Shown: positions 18,070 to 30,079, counted from the stretch's first letter. The stretch: 64,000 bases of DNA from Marinomonas sp. KMM3893 (GCF_004352855.1 NZ_SJSC01000001.1:682001-746000); one strand, 5' to 3'. The notes: generated by a model from the sequence alone, not told the origin. Translations and numbers: made by a program.

Positions 18070-18459
18070 TTACTCGCTTTCGTTACCGTTTTTTGCTTCA
18101 TCATCACGAATCACTTCGTCGATCAAAGCAGACATTCGCGACCCATTGACCACACTCTGGTCATAATGGAAACGCAAATGCGGCATAACTCGAAGTTTTA
18201 CTTCTTTTGCCAAACGGCCACGTAAGAAACCTTTCGCACTGTCTAGGGCTTCTTGATTTTCAGCCAATACTTCTGGCTGATCGTCTTTACCCAAAACCGT
18301 GTAATAAATGTCCGCGTAGCCTAAATCTTTGGCCACACGCACTTCGTTGATAGTAACCAACCCTAAACGCGGGTCTTTTACTTCAAACTGGATCAAGGAC
18401 GCCAGCTCCTTTTGGAGCTGGTCACCAATCCGACTAGTACGACTAAATTCGCCTGCCAT
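18070..18459 (-). CDS. rbfA: 30S ribosome-binding factor A
   Basis: A 129-residue KH-fold factor that binds free 30S subunits and helps late 16S rRNA 5'-end maturation, also linked to cold adaptation. The family opening is seen in REFSRTSRIGDQLQKELA-like residues 4-20, followed by VKDPRLGLVTINEVRV and MPHLRFHYDQSV. Size is normal. It is 12 bases after infB, within the rimP-nusA-infB-rbfA-truB block. Confidence 0.96.
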   Translation of the reverse strand: MAGEFSRTSRIGDQLQKELASLIQFEVKDPRLGLVTINEVRVAKDLGYADIYYTVLGKDDQPEVLAENQEALDSAKGFLRGRLAKEVKLRVMPHLRFHYDQSVVNGSRMSALIDEVIRDDEAKNGNESE

Positions 18460-18471
18460 GATTTTGTCCTA

Positions 18472-21033
18472 TTAAAGAGTACGCGCAACTTCGACGGTTT
18501 CAAAAACCTCGATTTTATCGCCTACCTTAACATCGTTGTAGTTCTTAACACCGATACCACATTCCATGCCTTTGCTAACATCGTTAACCGCATCTTTGAA
18601 GCGACGAAGAGACTCAAGTTCACCTTCGTAAATAACAACATCATCACGCAATACACGAATCTGCTTATTACGGTATACCGTGCCTTCAATAACCATACAG
18701 CCAGCAATCAAACCGAACTTAGGAGAACGGAATACATCACGTACTTCTGCTGTACCTTGGATGTCTTCGCGAAGATCTGGAGTCAACATACCAGACAAGG
18801 CAGATTTCACATCGTCGATAATGTTGTAGATTACGCTGTAGTAACGTAGATCAATGCTTTCACGCTCAATGAATTGCTTCGCAGATGCGTCCGCACGAAC
18901 GTTGAAACCAAAGATAACCGCTTCAGAAGCAAGCGCTAATGTCGCGTCTGTTTCGGTAATACCACCAACACCGCTAGAAACGATGTTCACTTGCACTTCT
19001 TCAGTATTCAAGTCAGTCAATGACTTGATTAAGGCTTCCAAAGAACCACGCACATCGGCTTTAAGCACAACATTAAGCGTACGAACTTCGTCTTTGCCCA
19101 TTTCAGAGAACAAGTTCTCTAATTTCGCAGAATACTGACGAGCAAAGCGTACTTCACGGTATTTGCCTTGACGGAAGTTAGCCACTTCACGCGCTTTACG
19201 CTCATCAGCCACCACGATGAATTCTTCACCGGCTTCTGGCGTACCATCTAGACCTAGAATTTCTACTGGGATAGAAGGACCAGCACTGTCGATTGCTTTA
19301 CCATTTTCGTCTAACAAGGCACGAACACGGCCCATTTGTAGACCAGCCAAAACGATATCGCCTTTGCGCAAAGTACCATTTTGAACCAACAAGGTAGCAA
19401 CCGAACCGCGACCACGGTCAAGACGAGACTCAACCACAACACCTTTACCTGGAGAGCTAGGTACAGCGTTCAGTTCAAGTACTTCAGCTTGCAATAGAAC
19501 CGCTTCTAGAAGCGCTTCGATGCCTTCACCAGACTTAGCAGAAACACCAACGAATTGGATGTCACCACCCCATTCTTCAGGCACAACTTCTTGAGCCACT
19601 AATTCGTTTTTAACACGATCAATGTCAGCGCCATCTTTGTCGATTTTAGTCATCGCAACAACCATAGGAACACCGGCTGCGCGAGAATGCTGAATCGCTT
19701 CGATTGTCTGTGGCATAACACCGTCATCCGCAGCACAAACAAGAATAACAATGTCTGTTGCTTTCGCACCACGTGCACGCATAGAGGTAAAGGCGGCGTG
19801 TCCAGGTGTGTCTAGGAAACTGATCATGCCATGTGGTGTTTCAACGTGGTAAGCACCAATGTGCTGTGTAATACCACCAGACTCACCCGCGGCAACACGA
19901 GTCGTTCGGATGTAATCAAGTAGCGATGTTTTACCATGGTCTACGTGACCCATTACCGTCACAACAGGTGCGCGTTTGATTGCTTCACCTTCATAATCGA
20001 TGGCTTCAAGCATGTCATTTTCGACTGCGTTTTCATCGATGAATTTAACCGTGTGACCCATTTCTTCAACAACCAAGGTCGCTGTATCGCGGTCAATAGT
20101 TTGGTTAATGGTCGCCATTGCGCCCATTTTAAACATCACCTTGATCACTTCAGCGGCTTTGATTGACATTTTTTCTGCAAGATCAGCAACAGTAATGCTT
20201 TCCGGCAGAGCAACTTCATGGATCTGAGGCGCTGTCGGTTTTTGGAAGCCGTGTTCTTGCTTAGAAGGTTTCTTACCTTTACGTCCCAGTTTACCGCGAC
20301 GGAAATCATCATCGCCGTTTACATTTACGCGGGAACGCTTGTTATCTGAGTTATTACGGCCACGAGGCTTGTTATCGCCGTCTTGGCGAGGGGCCCCTTT
20401 TTTACCTTTAGGCGCAACTGGCGATTTTTTATTGTCCATCGCTGGTTGAGACGCTTTTTTCGTCACTTTAGGCTGTTTTGGTGCTTCCACGGGTTCTGCC
20501 GCTCCTATATCGGAGTCATTCTGCTCCGTATCGTTTTGCACATCAGCATTTGAAACAGTGGATTTCACCGCCTCCTGACGTGCTTTTTCTTCGGCTTCAG
20601 CTTTGGCTTTTGCCGCCTTTTCCGCTTCAAGCTTGCGCTCAGCTTCAAGACGAGCCTGTTCTTCGGCCTCTAGACGCGCCTGCTCTTCGGCCTGACGCTG
20701 CGCAAGAACTTCTTGTTGCTTCTGAAGTTCCTCATCGGCATCATTTCGCTTCACATAAGTGCGCTTTTTCTTAACAGCAACATTAACTGCTTTACCGCCA
20801 TCACTGCGGGACAAGGTACTGGTCTTTTTACGCTGCAATGTAATACGCTGCGCTCCATCATCCTCATCGCCGTGCTGACGTTTTAAATAGTTTAACAGTA
20901 TTTGCTTTTCAACATCAGAGACGTCTTGATTTTCACTCTTTTGAGGAAGACCAGCGTCTTTCATCTGAGCCAGTAGCTTATCGACTGGTGTATCCACCAA
21001 TTCGGATAGTATCTTTACGGTTTGAACTGTCAT
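18472..21033 (-). CDS. infB: Translation initiation factor IF-2
   Basis: An 853-residue GTPase that brings initiator tRNA to the 30S subunit. A short N-terminal IF2_N fold is followed by a highly charged, Ala/Glu-rich coiled coil (about residues 95-170) made of near repeats of EEQARLEA, then a basic linker. The G domain has [27 protein letters not shown] and MTKIDK. Domains II-IV end with the initiator-tRNA-binding C2 domain. Internal starts giving shorter forms, as in E. coli, are possible but not shown. It lies 27 bases after nusA. Confidence 0.98.
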   Translation of the reverse strand: MTVQTVKILSELVDTPVDKLLAQMKDAGLPQKSENQDVSDVEKQILLNYLKRQHGDEDDGAQRITLQRKKTSTLSRSDGGKAVNVAVKKKRTYVKRNDADEELQKQQEVLAQRQAEEQARLEAEEQARLEAERKLEAEKAAKAKAEAEEKARQEAVKSTVSNADVQNDTEQNDSDIGAAEPVEAPKQPKVTKKASQPAMDNKKSPVAPKGKKGAPRQDGDNKPRGRNNSDNKRSRVNVNGDDDFRRGKLGRKGKKPSKQEHGFQKPTAPQIHEVALPESITVADLAEKMSIKAAEVIKVMFKMGAMATINQTIDRDTATLVVEEMGHTVKFIDENAVENDMLEAIDYEGEAIKRAPVVTVMGHVDHGKTSLLDYIRTTRVAAGESGGITQHIGAYHVETPHGMISFLDTPGHAAFTSMRARGAKATDIVILVCAADDGVMPQTIEAIQHSRAAGVPMVVAMTKIDKDGADIDRVKNELVAQEVVPEEWGGDIQFVGVSAKSGEGIEALLEAVLLQAEVLELNAVPSSPGKGVVVESRLDRGRGSVATLLVQNGTLRKGDIVLAGLQMGRVRALLDENGKAIDSAGPSIPVEILGLDGTPEAGEEFIVVADERKAREVANFRQGKYREVRFARQYSAKLENLFSEMGKDEVRTLNVVLKADVRGSLEALIKSLTDLNTEEVQVNIVSSGVGGITETDATLALASEAVIFGFNVRADASAKQFIERESIDLRYYSVIYNIIDDVKSALSGMLTPDLREDIQGTAEVRDVFRSPKFGLIAGCMVIEGTVYRNKQIRVLRDDVVIYEGELESLRRFKDAVNDVSKGMECGIGVKNYNDVKVGDKIEVFETVEVARTL

Positions 21034-21059
21034 TAAGTTCCCCCTTATGTACTCAGATT

Positions 21060-22550
21060 TTACTCAGATTCAGCAAACCATGGTGCACGCGCAGTCAAGA
21101 TGAGTGTGCCGGCACGCTCTTCTGTCATATCGTCGATATCAAGTAGCTCATCAACAGACTGCTCGGCAAGATCTTCCATCGTGATCACGCCTTTAGAAGC
21201 AAGAACAAGAGCAAGGTGATTATCCATCCCCTCCATCTCTAAAAGGTCTGCTGCTGGCTTAGCACCATCTAACTGCTCTTCAGCTTGAAGCGCTTGGTTT
21301 AGCAAGGCCTCTTTTGCACGAGAACGTAATTCGTTTACTAAATCTTCATCAAATCCGTCGATGTCTAACATTTCTTCCATTGGGACGTAAGCCACTTCCT
21401 CTAAGGAAGCAAATCCCTCTTCGACCATTTGAATAGCCAAATCGTCGTCAATTTCCAAGTTATCAACAAACAAGTCGATCAACTTTTGTGACTCTTCTTG
21501 CTGTTTCGCCTCGGCGTCTTCGCTCGTCATCACATTTAAAGCCCAACCTGTTAATGTTGAAGCTAGACGAACATTTTGGCCATTACGACCAATGGCTTGC
21601 GCAAGGTTGTCACTTTTTACTGCAACATCCATAGAATGCGCGTCTTCATCAATCACAATAGAATCAACTTCAGCAGGAGCCATTGCGTTGATGACTAATT
21701 GAGCTGGATTATCATCCCAAAGGACGATATCAACTCGTTCACCATTCATTTCATTTGAAACAGCCTGTACACGAGCGCCGCGCATGCCCACACAAGCACC
21801 AATTGGGTCAATACGACGGTCATTGGTTTTTACTGCAATTTTTGCACGTAAGCCTGGATCACGAGCCGCGCCACGAATTTCAATCACTTCTTCAGAGATT
21901 TCTGGCACTTCTAAACGGAATAACTCGATCATAAAGGCAGGAGAGTTACGTGACAAAATAAGTTGTGGACCACGATTGTCTTCGCGAATTTCTAACAACA
22001 AGGCACGAATACGATCATTCATGCGGAATGTTTCACGAGAAATCAGCTGATCTTTTGGCAACGCTGCTTCTGCATTTTCACCAAGATCAACAATCAAGCT
22101 GTCACGAGTCACTTTCTTCACTTGACCGTGTACCAGTTTGCCTACTTTTTCTGAGTATCGAGCAACCACTTTTGCACGTTCAGCTTCACGTACTTTTTGT
22201 ACGATCACTTGTTTCGCTGTTTGTGCAGCGATACGGCCAAACTCTTCAGACTCAACTTCTTCTTCGTACACTTCACCGATGCCAACACCAAGATCTTGTT
22301 CTTCGGAGTCATCGATTGTTAATTCGGAAGCTGGCGCAGAGTAATCTTCATCAGCGACGATATTCCATTGACGGTATGTTTTATAATCACCTGTACGCTG
22401 ATCAATAGAAACACGAATAACGGCGTCTTCTTCAAAACGACGTTTGGCAGCACTAGCTAAAGCAATTTCAACGGCTTCGAAAATAACTTGTTTCGGAACA
22501 TCTTTTTCGTTGGAAACGGCTTCCACTACCAAAAGAATCTCTTTGCTCAT
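21060..22550 (-). CDS. nusA: Transcription termination/antitermination factor NusA
   Basis: A 496-residue RNA polymerase-binding factor. The N-terminal polymerase-binding domain is followed by S1 ([18 protein letters not shown]) and two KH domains (including [19 protein letters not shown] and [13 protein letters not shown]). Two C-terminal acidic repeats follow (about 370-420 and 440-490), as in E. coli NusA. It acts on pausing, termination and rRNA antitermination. It is preceded by rimP with a 28-base gap and followed by infB. Transcription of the operon must pass hairpins after the tRNA-Met gene, which NusA itself may affect. Confidence 0.97.
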   Translation of the reverse strand: MSKEILLVVEAVSNEKDVPKQVIFEAVEIALASAAKRRFEEDAVIRVSIDQRTGDYKTYRQWNIVADEDYSAPASELTIDDSEEQDLGVGIGEVYEEEVESEEFGRIAAQTAKQVIVQKVREAERAKVVARYSEKVGKLVHGQVKKVTRDSLIVDLGENAEAALPKDQLISRETFRMNDRIRALLLEIREDNRGPQLILSRNSPAFMIELFRLEVPEISEEVIEIRGAARDPGLRAKIAVKTNDRRIDPIGACVGMRGARVQAVSNEMNGERVDIVLWDDNPAQLVINAMAPAEVDSIVIDEDAHSMDVAVKSDNLAQAIGRNGQNVRLASTLTGWALNVMTSEDAEAKQQEESQKLIDLFVDNLEIDDDLAIQMVEEGFASLEEVAYVPMEEMLDIDGFDEDLVNELRSRAKEALLNQALQAEEQLDGAKPAADLLEMEGMDNHLALVLASKGVITMEDLAEQSVDELLDIDDMTEERAGTLILTARAPWFAESE

Positions 22551-22578
22551 CCTTTTAGCCTCTCTTCAAGGTTAATTT

Positions 22579-23040
22579 TTAAAATTGTGGAACAACATTT
22601 GCCTTTTCGATCAAGTCGATCGGCAATAGGTATTCTTCTTGGTCTACACGGATAACGATGTCTTCGTTTTCGATACCCACTAACTGCCCTTTAAACTTGC
22701 GACGTCCATCAAATGGAACACGTAAGCGCAGAGAAACAATAGATCCTACATAAGCTTGGTACTGAACCAGATCAAACAACGGACGATCCAACCCAGGAGA
22801 AGACACCTCTAGGTTGTATTCCCCTGTAATTGGGTCCTCAACGTCTAGGATAGAGCTGACTTGTCGGCTGACTTGAGCACAATCTTCGACATCTATCCCT
22901 TTCTCAGCTTCGGTTTCAATAAAGATACGAAGCACAGAATCCTTACCCTGAGATAAGTATTCCATTCCCCAAAATTGAAACCCCAAACCTTCTACGACAG
23001 GTCGGATTAGTTCTTCTAAAATCGTATATTTCGCTGACAA
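22579..23040 (-). CDS. rimP: Ribosome maturation factor RimP
   Basis: A 153-residue protein needed for 30S maturation, with family segments LRIFIETEAEKGIDVEDC and YNLEVSSPGLDRPLF. The open frame continues to 23145, but that extension covers a terminator hairpin and gives a sequence unlike any RimP. The TTG at 23040 has GGAG eight bases upstream and yields the normal N terminus (first residues M-SAKYTILEELIRP), so I call the start there. It is the first protein gene after the initiator tRNA. Confidence 0.93.
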   Translation of the reverse strand: MSAKYTILEELIRPVVEGLGFQFWGMEYLSQGKDSVLRIFIETEAEKGIDVEDCAQVSRQVSSILDVEDPITGEYNLEVSSPGLDRPLFDLVQYQAYVGSIVSLRLRVPFDGRRKFKGQLVGIENEDIVIRVDQEEYLLPIDLIEKANVVPQF

Positions 23041-23078
23041 TCGCTTTCTCCGAAACGGTAATTTTCTAAACGCAGAAA

Positions 23079-23099
23079 CAAAAAACGGGCTCGCGGCCC
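23079..23099 (-). terminator. Weak second terminator in rimP leader
   Basis: On the minus strand GGGC-CGCGA-GCCC is followed by GTTTTTTG. The stem has only four pairs. It lies between the first terminator and the rimP TTG start, so rimP-nusA-infB is probably reached by read-through or antitermination. Confidence 0.45.
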
Positions 23100-23132
23100 A
23101 TTTCCATTTATAACCAGTCACAGTGCAGATAA

Positions 23133-23153
23133 CAAAAAACCCCATATAGGGGT
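23133..23153 (-). terminator. Terminator after initiator tRNA-Met gene
   Basis: On the minus strand ACCCC-TATAT-GGGGT is followed by TTTTTG. It comes 87 bases after the tRNA. A comparable tRNA-terminator-rimP arrangement is known in E. coli metY-rimP-nusA. Confidence 0.7.
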
Positions 23154-23239
23154 CCTCATAGCTCGCCTTAAGAATACAATTAAGAGAGCTGCCATTCGAA
23201 AATGGCTTGTCATTCCAAAACTCAACACTGAGTAAAAAT

Positions 23240-23316
<77 letters not shown>

Positions 23317-23361
23317 ACAAACTAACGACACTATACAGGAAATATAACGTCAACTCAATAT

Positions 23362-23447
23362 TGGTACCGATGGCCGGACTCGAACCGGCACAGCCTAAGG
23401 CCACCACCCCCTCAAGGTGGCGTGTCTACCAATTCCACCACATCGGC
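23362..23447 (-). tRNA. tRNA-Leu (GAG)
   Basis: An 86-base class II tRNA with encoded CCA end. It starts GCCGATGTGGTGGAATTGG, has the anticodon loop CTTGAGG, a long variable arm (GGCCTTAGGCTG region) and a GGTTCGAGTCC T-arm. GAG reads CUC/CUU leucine codons. It sits directly after secG, the conserved secG-leuU order. Confidence 0.97.
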
Positions 23448-23471
23448 ATAACCACACTACGTTCCAATTTA

Positions 23472-23834
23472 CTAATTAGTTGTTGGTAAATCGGACGTTG
23501 TATCTGAGGATTTCTTATCATCACCTAGTTTAGGCATTTCAACGCTGTCATCTACTTGAGACGCGATAGGTACCAAATCGTGAGCACCAGAAACACCGTT
23601 TGCTTTTTCGCTGGCAAAATATGCCAAGCCAAAGCTTGTCAAGAAAAACACTAGCGCAAACACAGCCGTCATACGACCAAAGAAGCTACTGTTACCCTGA
23701 CTACCAAATACAGTTTGAGAAGCGCCACCACCAAAAGAGGCTCCAGCGTCTGCACCTTTACCTTGCTGTAGCAATACTAGAGCGATAATCAAAATCGCCG
23801 CCAATACATGCAGAACTAACACAAGTGCTTCCAT
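23472..23834 (-). CDS. secG: Preprotein translocase subunit SecG
   Basis: A 120-residue inner-membrane partner of SecYEG. Two membrane helices are seen (about 3-20 and 52-72), separated by a Gly/Ser loop with [17 protein letters not shown], the family signature. The C-terminal tail is polar and variable (ends [11 protein letters not shown]). It is four bases after tpiA, so the two are co-transcribed, probably with the two tRNA genes downstream. Confidence 0.95.
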   Translation of the reverse strand: MEALVLVLHVLAAILIIALVLLQQGKGADAGASFGGGASQTVFGSQGNSSFFGRMTAVFALVFFLTSFGLAYFASEKANGVSGAHDLVPIASQVDDSVEMPKLGDDKKSSDTTSDLPTTN

Positions 23835-23838
23835 TAAA

Positions 23839-24591
23839 TTAACCTGCCGCTTTTACTATTTCTAAAAATTCTTTTGCATCAAGTGATGCACCACCTACCA
23901 AAGCACCATCTATATCAGGCATCGCAAATAAAGCACGACTGGTTGACGCCTTTACACTGCCGCCATATAGAATCTGAACACGCTGAGCAACAAGGTCTGA
24001 GGATTTAGCGATGAAAGCTCTGATCCCGCAATGCACTTCTTGCGCTTGCTCTGATGTTGCCGATAGTCCTGTACCAATTGCCCAAACAGGTTCGTAGGCA
24101 ATTACTATACGATTAAACGCTTCCACACCCAACAAACTCAAAACTGCTTGAATTTGTCTTTCGCAAACAGCCAGTGTTTGCCCTGCTTCACGCTCTTCCA
24201 ATGTTTCACCAATGCAAAACATAGGAGTAAAATCTTTATTAAGCAGTGACTGTATTTTCAAAGCGACAAGATCATCAGTTTCCCCATAAAGGGAGCGACG
24301 CTCTGAATGCCCTACTAAGACATACTTAACGCCAAAATCTTCTAACATTGAAGCCGATACTTCGCCAGTGAAAGCGCCGCTTTCTTTGTCACTTACATTT
24401 TGCGCAGCCAGTTTGATCAGATCGCTCTGGGCACATAAAGTAGACACTAAATGCAAGTAAGGGAACGAAGGAGATACAACCACTTCAGAATTAGAGTGAC
24501 CCGCCTTAAGCAAATCAGTTACAAGCGCTGTAATTGACTCTGTCGAGCCATTCATTTTCCAGTTACCCGCAACTATTTTTTGACGAATCAT
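23839..24591 (-). CDS. tpiA: Triosephosphate isomerase
   Basis: A 250-residue TIM barrel interconverting dihydroxyacetone phosphate and glyceraldehyde 3-phosphate. GNWKMNG holds the substrate Lys, VGHSERR the catalytic His and [10 protein letters not shown] the catalytic Glu; YGGSVKAST near the C terminus binds phosphate. It follows glmM after 104 bases and precedes secG by four. The gap to glmM contains an imperfect GCGC/CATTC hairpin near 24612-24638. Confidence 0.97.
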   Translation of the reverse strand: MIRQKIVAGNWKMNGSTESITALVTDLLKAGHSNSEVVVSPSFPYLHLVSTLCAQSDLIKLAAQNVSDKESGAFTGEVSASMLEDFGVKYVLVGHSERRSLYGETDDLVALKIQSLLNKDFTPMFCIGETLEEREAGQTLAVCERQIQAVLSLLGVEAFNRIVIAYEPVWAIGTGLSATSEQAQEVHCGIRAFIAKSSDLVAQRVQILYGGSVKASTSRALFAMPDIDGALVGGASLDAKEFLEIVKAAG

Positions 24592-24695
24592 ACTCTAACC
24601 CTTAAATTCGAGGCGCCCATTCTATGGAATGGCGCGCATTGTTTCAAGCATTTATTTTTGCCTAAAGCAAAAACACCTTAACGCATCAATACAAA

Positions 24696-26030
24696 TTAAC
24701 CCGCCACCACAGCATTCACTTCATCGACTAAATATTCGATCAGCTCATCAACCGTTTCATCATCTCGGCCTTCAACCATAACGCGAATCAAAGGCTCTGT
24801 TCCAGAAGCGCGCAAAAGCACACGCCCCAAGCCATTTAATCGCTCGTTGGCCACCGCTATGGCTTTTTGCAAAGAAGGCACTTCCGTTGGCACAAAGCGT
24901 TTCTCTACACGGATATTTTTCAGTTTCTGTGGAAACTTAACCAAACCTTTTAGCAATTCTTCTAGTGTTTTTTCTTCTTCGATCATGGCTCTAAGCACTT
25001 GAAGAGCCGCTATAATGCCGTCTCCCGTGGTCGTAATAGAACGACAAACAATGTGCCCTGATGGCTCACCACCTAACACCCAGCCATGCTGAACCAATTT
25101 TTCGTTAACGTATCGGTCACCTACAGCGGCCCGACTAAAGCCAATTCCGCTTTCAGAAAACGCCAACTCAAGACCGAAATTACTCATTAAGGTACCAACC
25201 ACACCACCGCTAAAGCGGCCAGTTTGCATCAAGTGGTTAGCAATCACATACAAGACATCATCGCCGTCGCGCACAACACCATTATGGTCAACCAAAATCA
25301 ATCGATCGCCGTCACCATCGAGCGCAATACCAATGTCTGCTTTTTCAGCCAATACGGTTTCACGCAATAGCTCTGGTTTAGTGGCACCACTGATCTCATT
25401 AATATTCAGCCCATCTGGACTAATACCAATGGCGATAACATCCGCACCCAACTCAGAGAACACACGAGGTGCAACGTGATAGGTTGCACCATCGGCACAA
25501 TCAACAACAATTTTCAAACCGCTCAGCTGAAGGCCGATCGGAAAAGTCCCTTTGCAATATTCAATGTAGCGCCCAGCCGCATCTTCAATGCGTCTAGCCC
25601 GACCAATCAAACTTGAATCAACCACTTCCATTGGCTGATCTAGGTAATATTCAATTCGCTCTTCAAGCTCATCTGAAATTTTTCCACCCTCGGCAGAAAA
25701 GAACTTAATACCGTTGTCCGTATAAGGATTGTGAGAAGCACTAATGACAATGCCGGCACTTGCACGGAAGGTTCGCGTTAAATAAGCAATAGCTGGTGTT
25801 GGCATAGGCCCAACAAGACGCACATCAGCGCCCGCCGCCACAATCCCAGACTCCAACGCCGACTCAAACATATAGCCAGAAATGCGCGTGTCTTTACCGA
25901 TTAAGATTTTCTTATCTTTCTCTTTAAACACCTGACCAGCAGCCCAGCCAAGTTTTAACATAAATTCTGGCGTAATTGGCGTCGTGCCGACCTTACCTCG
26001 AATTCCATCCGTTCCAAAATACTTGCGCAT
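24696..26030 (-). CDS. glmM: Phosphoglucosamine mutase
   Basis: A 444-residue enzyme that turns glucosamine 6-phosphate into glucosamine 1-phosphate for peptidoglycan and lipopolysaccharide precursors. The start [15 protein letters not shown], the phosphoserine loop [15 protein letters not shown], the metal loop [13 protein letters not shown], and the C-terminal [15 protein letters not shown] sugar-phosphate site are all intact. The start overlaps the folP stop by one base (TAATG), implying translational coupling. Confidence 0.97.
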   Translation of the reverse strand: MRKYFGTDGIRGKVGTTPITPEFMLKLGWAAGQVFKEKDKKILIGKDTRISGYMFESALESGIVAAGADVRLVGPMPTPAIAYLTRTFRASAGIVISASHNPYTDNGIKFFSAEGGKISDELEERIEYYLDQPMEVVDSSLIGRARRIEDAAGRYIEYCKGTFPIGLQLSGLKIVVDCADGATYHVAPRVFSELGADVIAIGISPDGLNINEISGATKPELLRETVLAEKADIGIALDGDGDRLILVDHNGVVRDGDDVLYVIANHLMQTGRFSGGVVGTLMSNFGLELAFSESGIGFSRAAVGDRYVNEKLVQHGWVLGGEPSGHIVCRSITTTGDGIIAALQVLRAMIEEEKTLEELLKGLVKFPQKLKNIRVEKRFVPTEVPSLQKAIAVANERLNGLGRVLLRASGTEPLIRVMVEGRDDETVDELIEYLVDEVNAVVAG

Positions 26031-26863
26031 TATACTTCTCTCTCAATACGATACATCAGCTCTAACATGTCCACATGAGGCTTCACATCATGAACTCTAA
26101 ATAATCGAGCACCTTGGGAATAGGTCGCAGCGTTCGCCCCCATGGTTCCATAAAGACGCTCATCGACAGGCACACTTAGCACCTCACCAATCATTGTTTT
26201 ACGCGACAACCCGATCAAAACAGGAAACCCTTTACGCCTAAAATCTACCGTGTGATTTAACAGCGCAAGATTGTGTGGCAAAGATTTTCCAAAGCCGACA
26301 CCTGGGTCCAAAATCAATTTATCTCGACCAATACCAACCGCTTCACAAGCCGCAACACGTGCCATCAAGTACGCGTTCACTTCCTCTACAACAGAATCAT
26401 ACACCACATCATCCTGCATGGTGCTTGGACTGCCTCGCATGTGCATAAGACAAACAGGCAACCCAGTGTTGGCCGCTGCTTGGAGCGCACCTTCTCGCTC
26501 TAACGCTCGCACATCATTGATCAGCCCAGCCCCTAAACGCGCACTTTCAGACATTACCGAGGGAGTACTGGTGTCAACAGAAATAATCGTATCAAAGCGC
26601 GCTTTAATGGCTTCAACAACCGGCAGCACGCGATCCATTTCTTCTTCAACACTAACAGGAAGGGCACCTGGCCGAGTGGATTCTCCTCCCACATCAATGA
26701 AGCTTGCACCATCCAAAATCATTCTTTCGGTTTTCGCTAAAGCATCATCAAGGGAAGAATAAGACCCGCCATCAGAGAACGAGTCTGGGGTGACATTTAA
26801 TATCCCCATTACATGAGGACGAGACAAGTCGAGCGACTTGTCTCCAAAGGTCATAAAAGACAT
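26030..26863 (-). CDS. folP: Dihydropteroate synthase
   Basis: A 277-residue TIM-barrel enzyme that joins p-aminobenzoate to dihydropterin pyrophosphate in folate synthesis; it is the sulfonamide target. Signatures are [16 protein letters not shown] and [13 protein letters not shown] near the N terminus, and [11 protein letters not shown] and GLSRKTMIG further on. It lies 31 bases after ftsH and overlaps glmM by one base, in the conserved ftsH-folP-glmM order. Confidence 0.97.
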   Translation of the reverse strand: MSFMTFGDKSLDLSRPHVMGILNVTPDSFSDGGSYSSLDDALAKTERMILDGASFIDVGGESTRPGALPVSVEEEMDRVLPVVEAIKARFDTIISVDTSTPSVMSESARLGAGLINDVRALEREGALQAAANTGLPVCLMHMRGSPSTMQDDVVYDSVVEEVNAYLMARVAACEAVGIGRDKLILDPGVGFGKSLPHNLALLNHTVDFRRKGFPVLIGLSRKTMIGEVLSVPVDERLYGTMGANAATYSQGARLFRVHDVKPHVDMLELMYRIEREV

Positions 26864-26894
26864 TCACTATCCATAGACATGACTATCGAGTGAG

Positions 26895-28895
26895 TTAAGA
26901 CTCACCCGATATTTTAGAGTTAGTAGAGCTCGCAGGATTAGCAGAAGAATCAAGATCATCTTGAGTCTCTACTTTTGCTTCTTCTACCTCTTGATCAGAC
27001 GCTTTTGTCTCATCGTTTTCAGACTTAGCATCACCCGCTGGCGCATTGCCACTTGGATCCGTCCAACCTTCTGGTGGAGATGGCTTCTTGCCATCCATAA
27101 TCTCTTTGATTTGTTTTGCATCAATCGTTTCATATTGCATCAAAGCCTCTGCCATAACATCCAGCTTGCTGCGGTTGTCATTTAGGATTTGTGATGCTTT
27201 TTCGTAACAACGATTAATAATATCCTGAACTTCGGCGTCAATTATTTTGCCAGTTTCAGGAGAGAAGTAGTTTGCCTTGCTTCCTGTTGGGCCTGAGATA
27301 TAGCTGCCACTATTATCGTCTTCTTCATAGGCGAATGGTCCTAGTTTTTCAGATAAGCCCCATTTCGTCACCATGTTTCGAGCAATGCTTGTTGCGCGCT
27401 CAATATCATTCGATGCACCGGTCGATACGCCATCAAAACCATGAATGATTTCTTCTGCTATACGGCCGCCATACAAACTACAAACTTGGCTCTCAAGACC
27501 TGTCTTACTCACACTGTATTTGTCTTCTTCAGGCAAATACATGGTTACACCCAAGGCGCGTCCACGAGGAATAATAGACACTTTATAAACAGGATCATGC
27601 TCAGGCACTAAATAACCAATGATGGTGTGACCCGCTTCATGATAAGCCGTATTCAGCTTCTCTTTCTCATTCATCACCATGGTTTTGCGCTCTGCGCCCA
27701 TGAGGATTTTGTCTTTCGCCAGTTCAAGCTGCTCCATATTCACCAAACGGCGATTAGAGCGTGCTGCAAACAACGCTGCTTCATTGACTAGGTTAGCCAA
27801 ATCGGCACCAGAGAAACCCGGTGTACCACGTGCAATGTTTTTCGGTTCAACATCATCATCACAAGGCACTTTACGCAAATGCACTTTAAGAATTTGTTCG
27901 CGACCACGAATATCAGGCAAACCAACCTGTACTTGACGGTCAAAACGACCAGGACGCAACAACGCAGGGTCTAGCACGTCAGGACGGTTAGTCGCCGCAA
28001 TAACAATAATACCTTCGTTGCCTTCAAAACCATCCATTTCAACCAACAATTGGTTCAATGTCTGCTCACGCTCATCATTACCGCCGCCCATACCGGAACC
28101 ACGATTTCGACCTACTGCGTCAATCTCATCAATAAAGATGATGCAAGGGGCGTGTTTTTTCGCTTGTTCAAACATGTCGCGTACACGAGATGCACCCACA
28201 CCCACAAACATTTCAACAAAGTCAGAACCAGAAATGGTGAAGAAAGGCACTTTTGCCTCACCAGCAATCGCTTTAGCCAGCAATGTTTTACCAGTACCTG
28301 GAGGACCACACATCAAAATACCACGAGGTATTTTACCGCCTAAGCGCTGAAATTTACTCGGCTCTCTTAAGAAGTCGACTAACTCTTCGGTGTCTTCTTT
28401 TGCTTCGTCACAACCTGCCACATCGGCAAAGGTTGTTTTAATTTGATCTTCTGGTAATAAGCGTGCCTTTGATTTACCAAAGGACATAGGGCCGCCTTTA
28501 CCACCGCCACCGCCTTGCATCTGGCGCATAAAGAACATAAAAATGGCCAAGATAAGCAAGATAGGGAAACTGGCTACCAGCAGTTGAGTCCAAATACTTT
28601 GGCGCTCAGGCATTTTGCCTTCTACAACGACTTTATTGCTTAACAAGTCATCCATGATCTTTGGATCTGCCGCCGCTGGGCGAACCGTATCAAAAGTGTC
28701 ACCACTGGTGCGCGTACCGCTAATGGTATAACCATCAACAACCACTTTCGCGATGCGGCCATCATGAACCTCTTGGACGAACTCAGAATAAGAAATTCGA
28801 TTTGTGTCAGATGTCGTATTAAAATTGTTGAATACGGTCAGTAGCACAGCGGCAATGACCAACCACAACAGTATATTTTTCAGCATATCGTTCAA
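26895..28895 (-). CDS. ftsH: ATP-dependent zinc metalloprotease FtsH
   Basis: A 666-residue membrane-bound AAA protease that degrades misfolded membrane proteins and regulators. Transmembrane helices lie at about 7-23 and 103-122 with a periplasmic loop between. Walker A GPPGTGKT is at 197-204, the second region of homology includes [17 protein letters not shown], and the zinc site HEAGH is at 419-423. The C-terminal tail (about 605-666) is acidic and low in complexity. The TTG at 28895 has AGAGGTG at good spacing; the ATG three codons later matches E. coli FtsH better but has no close site. Confidence 0.97.
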   Translation of the reverse strand: MNDMLKNILLWLVIAAVLLTVFNNFNTTSDTNRISYSEFVQEVHDGRIAKVVVDGYTISGTRTSGDTFDTVRPAAADPKIMDDLLSNKVVVEGKMPERQSIWTQLLVASFPILLILAIFMFFMRQMQGGGGGKGGPMSFGKSKARLLPEDQIKTTFADVAGCDEAKEDTEELVDFLREPSKFQRLGGKIPRGILMCGPPGTGKTLLAKAIAGEAKVPFFTISGSDFVEMFVGVGASRVRDMFEQAKKHAPCIIFIDEIDAVGRNRGSGMGGGNDEREQTLNQLLVEMDGFEGNEGIIVIAATNRPDVLDPALLRPGRFDRQVQVGLPDIRGREQILKVHLRKVPCDDDVEPKNIARGTPGFSGADLANLVNEAALFAARSNRRLVNMEQLELAKDKILMGAERKTMVMNEKEKLNTAYHEAGHTIIGYLVPEHDPVYKVSIIPRGRALGVTMYLPEEDKYSVSKTGLESQVCSLYGGRIAEEIIHGFDGVSTGASNDIERATSIARNMVTKWGLSEKLGPFAYEEDDNSGSYISGPTGSKANYFSPETGKIIDAEVQDIINRCYEKASQILNDNRSKLDVMAEALMQYETIDAKQIKEIMDGKKPSPPEGWTDPSGNAPAGDAKSENDETKASDQEVEEAKVETQDDLDSSANPASSTNSKISGES

Positions 28896-28954
28896 GAGCT
28901 CACCTCTAAACGGTTATATTTAATGTTTCCAGTATCATACCAGAACACGCTTAA

Positions 28955-29575
28955 TTAACCTTTGTATTGTCTTCCTAATAAATAAACTTCGCGGCTACGT
29001 GCACGCGATGCTTCCGGTTTTCGTGTTACAACGCTCGCAAACTGCGCACGCATAGCTTTGAGATATTCCTCAAAACCCTCTCCTTGAAACACTTTCACCA
29101 AGAAGTTCCCGCCGGGACGCAACACTTGCGCCGCCATATCCAAAGCCAGCTCTACAAGATACATAGCCTGAGGCTGATCAGACGCACTATTACCACTCAT
29201 ATTGGGGGCCATATCTGAAATTACAAGATCTGCCTTTTCATCCCCCATTTCTGCCAAAATGGCTTCATAGACACTTTGCTCAGTAAAATCACCTTGCACA
29301 AAGGTGACACCTGGCAAAGGCGCCATTTCAAGAATATCAGACGCGACTATCGTGCCCTTATCCCCAACCAGTTTCGCTGCGATTTGAGACCACCCACCAG
29401 GGGCCGCCCCCAAATCAACCACCCTGATCGCAGGGCGGAACAATTTGTCTTTATCGTTAATCTCTATCAGCTTATAGCTGGCTCTAGAGCGATAACCATC
29501 TTGCTGGGATTTTTTGACATATGGATCGTCAAAATGTTCCTTCATCCAACTATTACTACTTTTTGATCTTGCCAC
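28955..29575 (-). CDS. rlmE: 23S rRNA (uridine-2'-O)-methyltransferase RlmE
   Basis: A 206-residue FtsJ/RrmJ methyltransferase that methylates U2552 of 23S rRNA in the peptidyl-transferase A loop. The SAM loop is [16 protein letters not shown]. The catalytic K-D-K-E set is represented by [16 protein letters not shown] and [13 protein letters not shown]. The start is a GTG at 29575, giving [20 protein letters not shown]. It precedes ftsH by 59 bases and is divergent from yhbY, the standard arrangement. Confidence 0.96.
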   Translation of the reverse strand: MARSKSSNSWMKEHFDDPYVKKSQQDGYRSRASYKLIEINDKDKLFRPAIRVVDLGAAPGGWSQIAAKLVGDKGTIVASDILEMAPLPGVTFVQGDFTEQSVYEAILAEMGDEKADLVISDMAPNMSGNSASDQPQAMYLVELALDMAAQVLRPGGNFLVKVFQGEGFEEYLKAMRAQFASVVTRKPEASRARSREVYLLGRQYKG

Positions 29576-29674
29576 GGTTTCATCATACCTAAATCAGTCT
29601 ATATTCCGCTATAATATCGCTTAACCTCTAAAGCCTCCAATAAAGAGGGTTAACTAAGATGAGAAATTTTTATT

Positions 29675-29977
29675 ATGAGTCTGACAAACGCACAAAAAAA
29701 GCAATATCGCTTAATTGGTCACGCCCTTAATCCTGTTGTTATGATCGCAGGTAACGGCTTAACGGAATCGGTACTAACCGAAATCGATCGTGCTCTAGAA
29801 GATCACGAGCTAATCAAGGTTCGTATTAGCGTCATGGATCGTGACGTAAGAACAGCACTGATTGCAGAAATCAGTAAAATCATGAAGTGTGAAGTGGTCC
29901 AAACGATTGGTAAGGTTGCACTTTTTTACCGCGCAGCGTTAGAAGCTAACCCAAAGCTTTCCAACCTACTTCGCTAA
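29675..29977 (+). CDS. yhbY: Ribosome-associated CRM-domain protein YhbY
   Basis: A 100-residue single CRM-domain RNA-binding protein that associates with pre-50S particles. It opens MSLTNAQKKQYRLIGHALNP, carries the family GNGL motif (IAGNGLTESVL) and ends IGKVALFYRAALEANPKL. Length is typical (E. coli 97). It is divergent from rlmE; a TATAAT at 29610-29615 in the gap could be its -10 element. Confidence 0.95.
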   Translation: MSLTNAQKKQYRLIGHALNPVVMIAGNGLTESVLTEIDRALEDHELIKVRISVMDRDVRTALIAEISKIMKCEVVQTIGKVALFYRAALEANPKLSNLLR

Positions 29978-29985
29978 GAACGTCA

Positions 29986-30024
29986 GTGAAATAGCCTAGC
30001 TGTTTAAAAAATAGGCTATTTCAC
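29986..30024 (+). terminator. Perfect hairpin after yhbY, no T-run
   Basis: GTGAAATAGCCT (29986-29997) pairs perfectly with AGGCTATTTCAC (30013-30024). It starts 8 bases after the yhbY stop. No T-run follows, so it may protect or process the 3' end rather than terminate by the intrinsic route. Confidence 0.5.
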
Positions 30025-30079
30025 TAAACTTACCTGGAATTTGGCCGATATCCTTTGTATCTCATAAAGGATTCATCCA

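Noticed and set aside
23041..23145. N-terminal extension of rimP
   Set aside because: It would translate through a terminator-like hairpin and is unlike RimP; the TTG at 23040 has a good ribosome-binding site and gives normal length.
28112..28350. Plus-strand frames within ftsH (28018-28350 and others)
   Set aside because: Shadows of a strongly conserved AAA domain on the minus strand.
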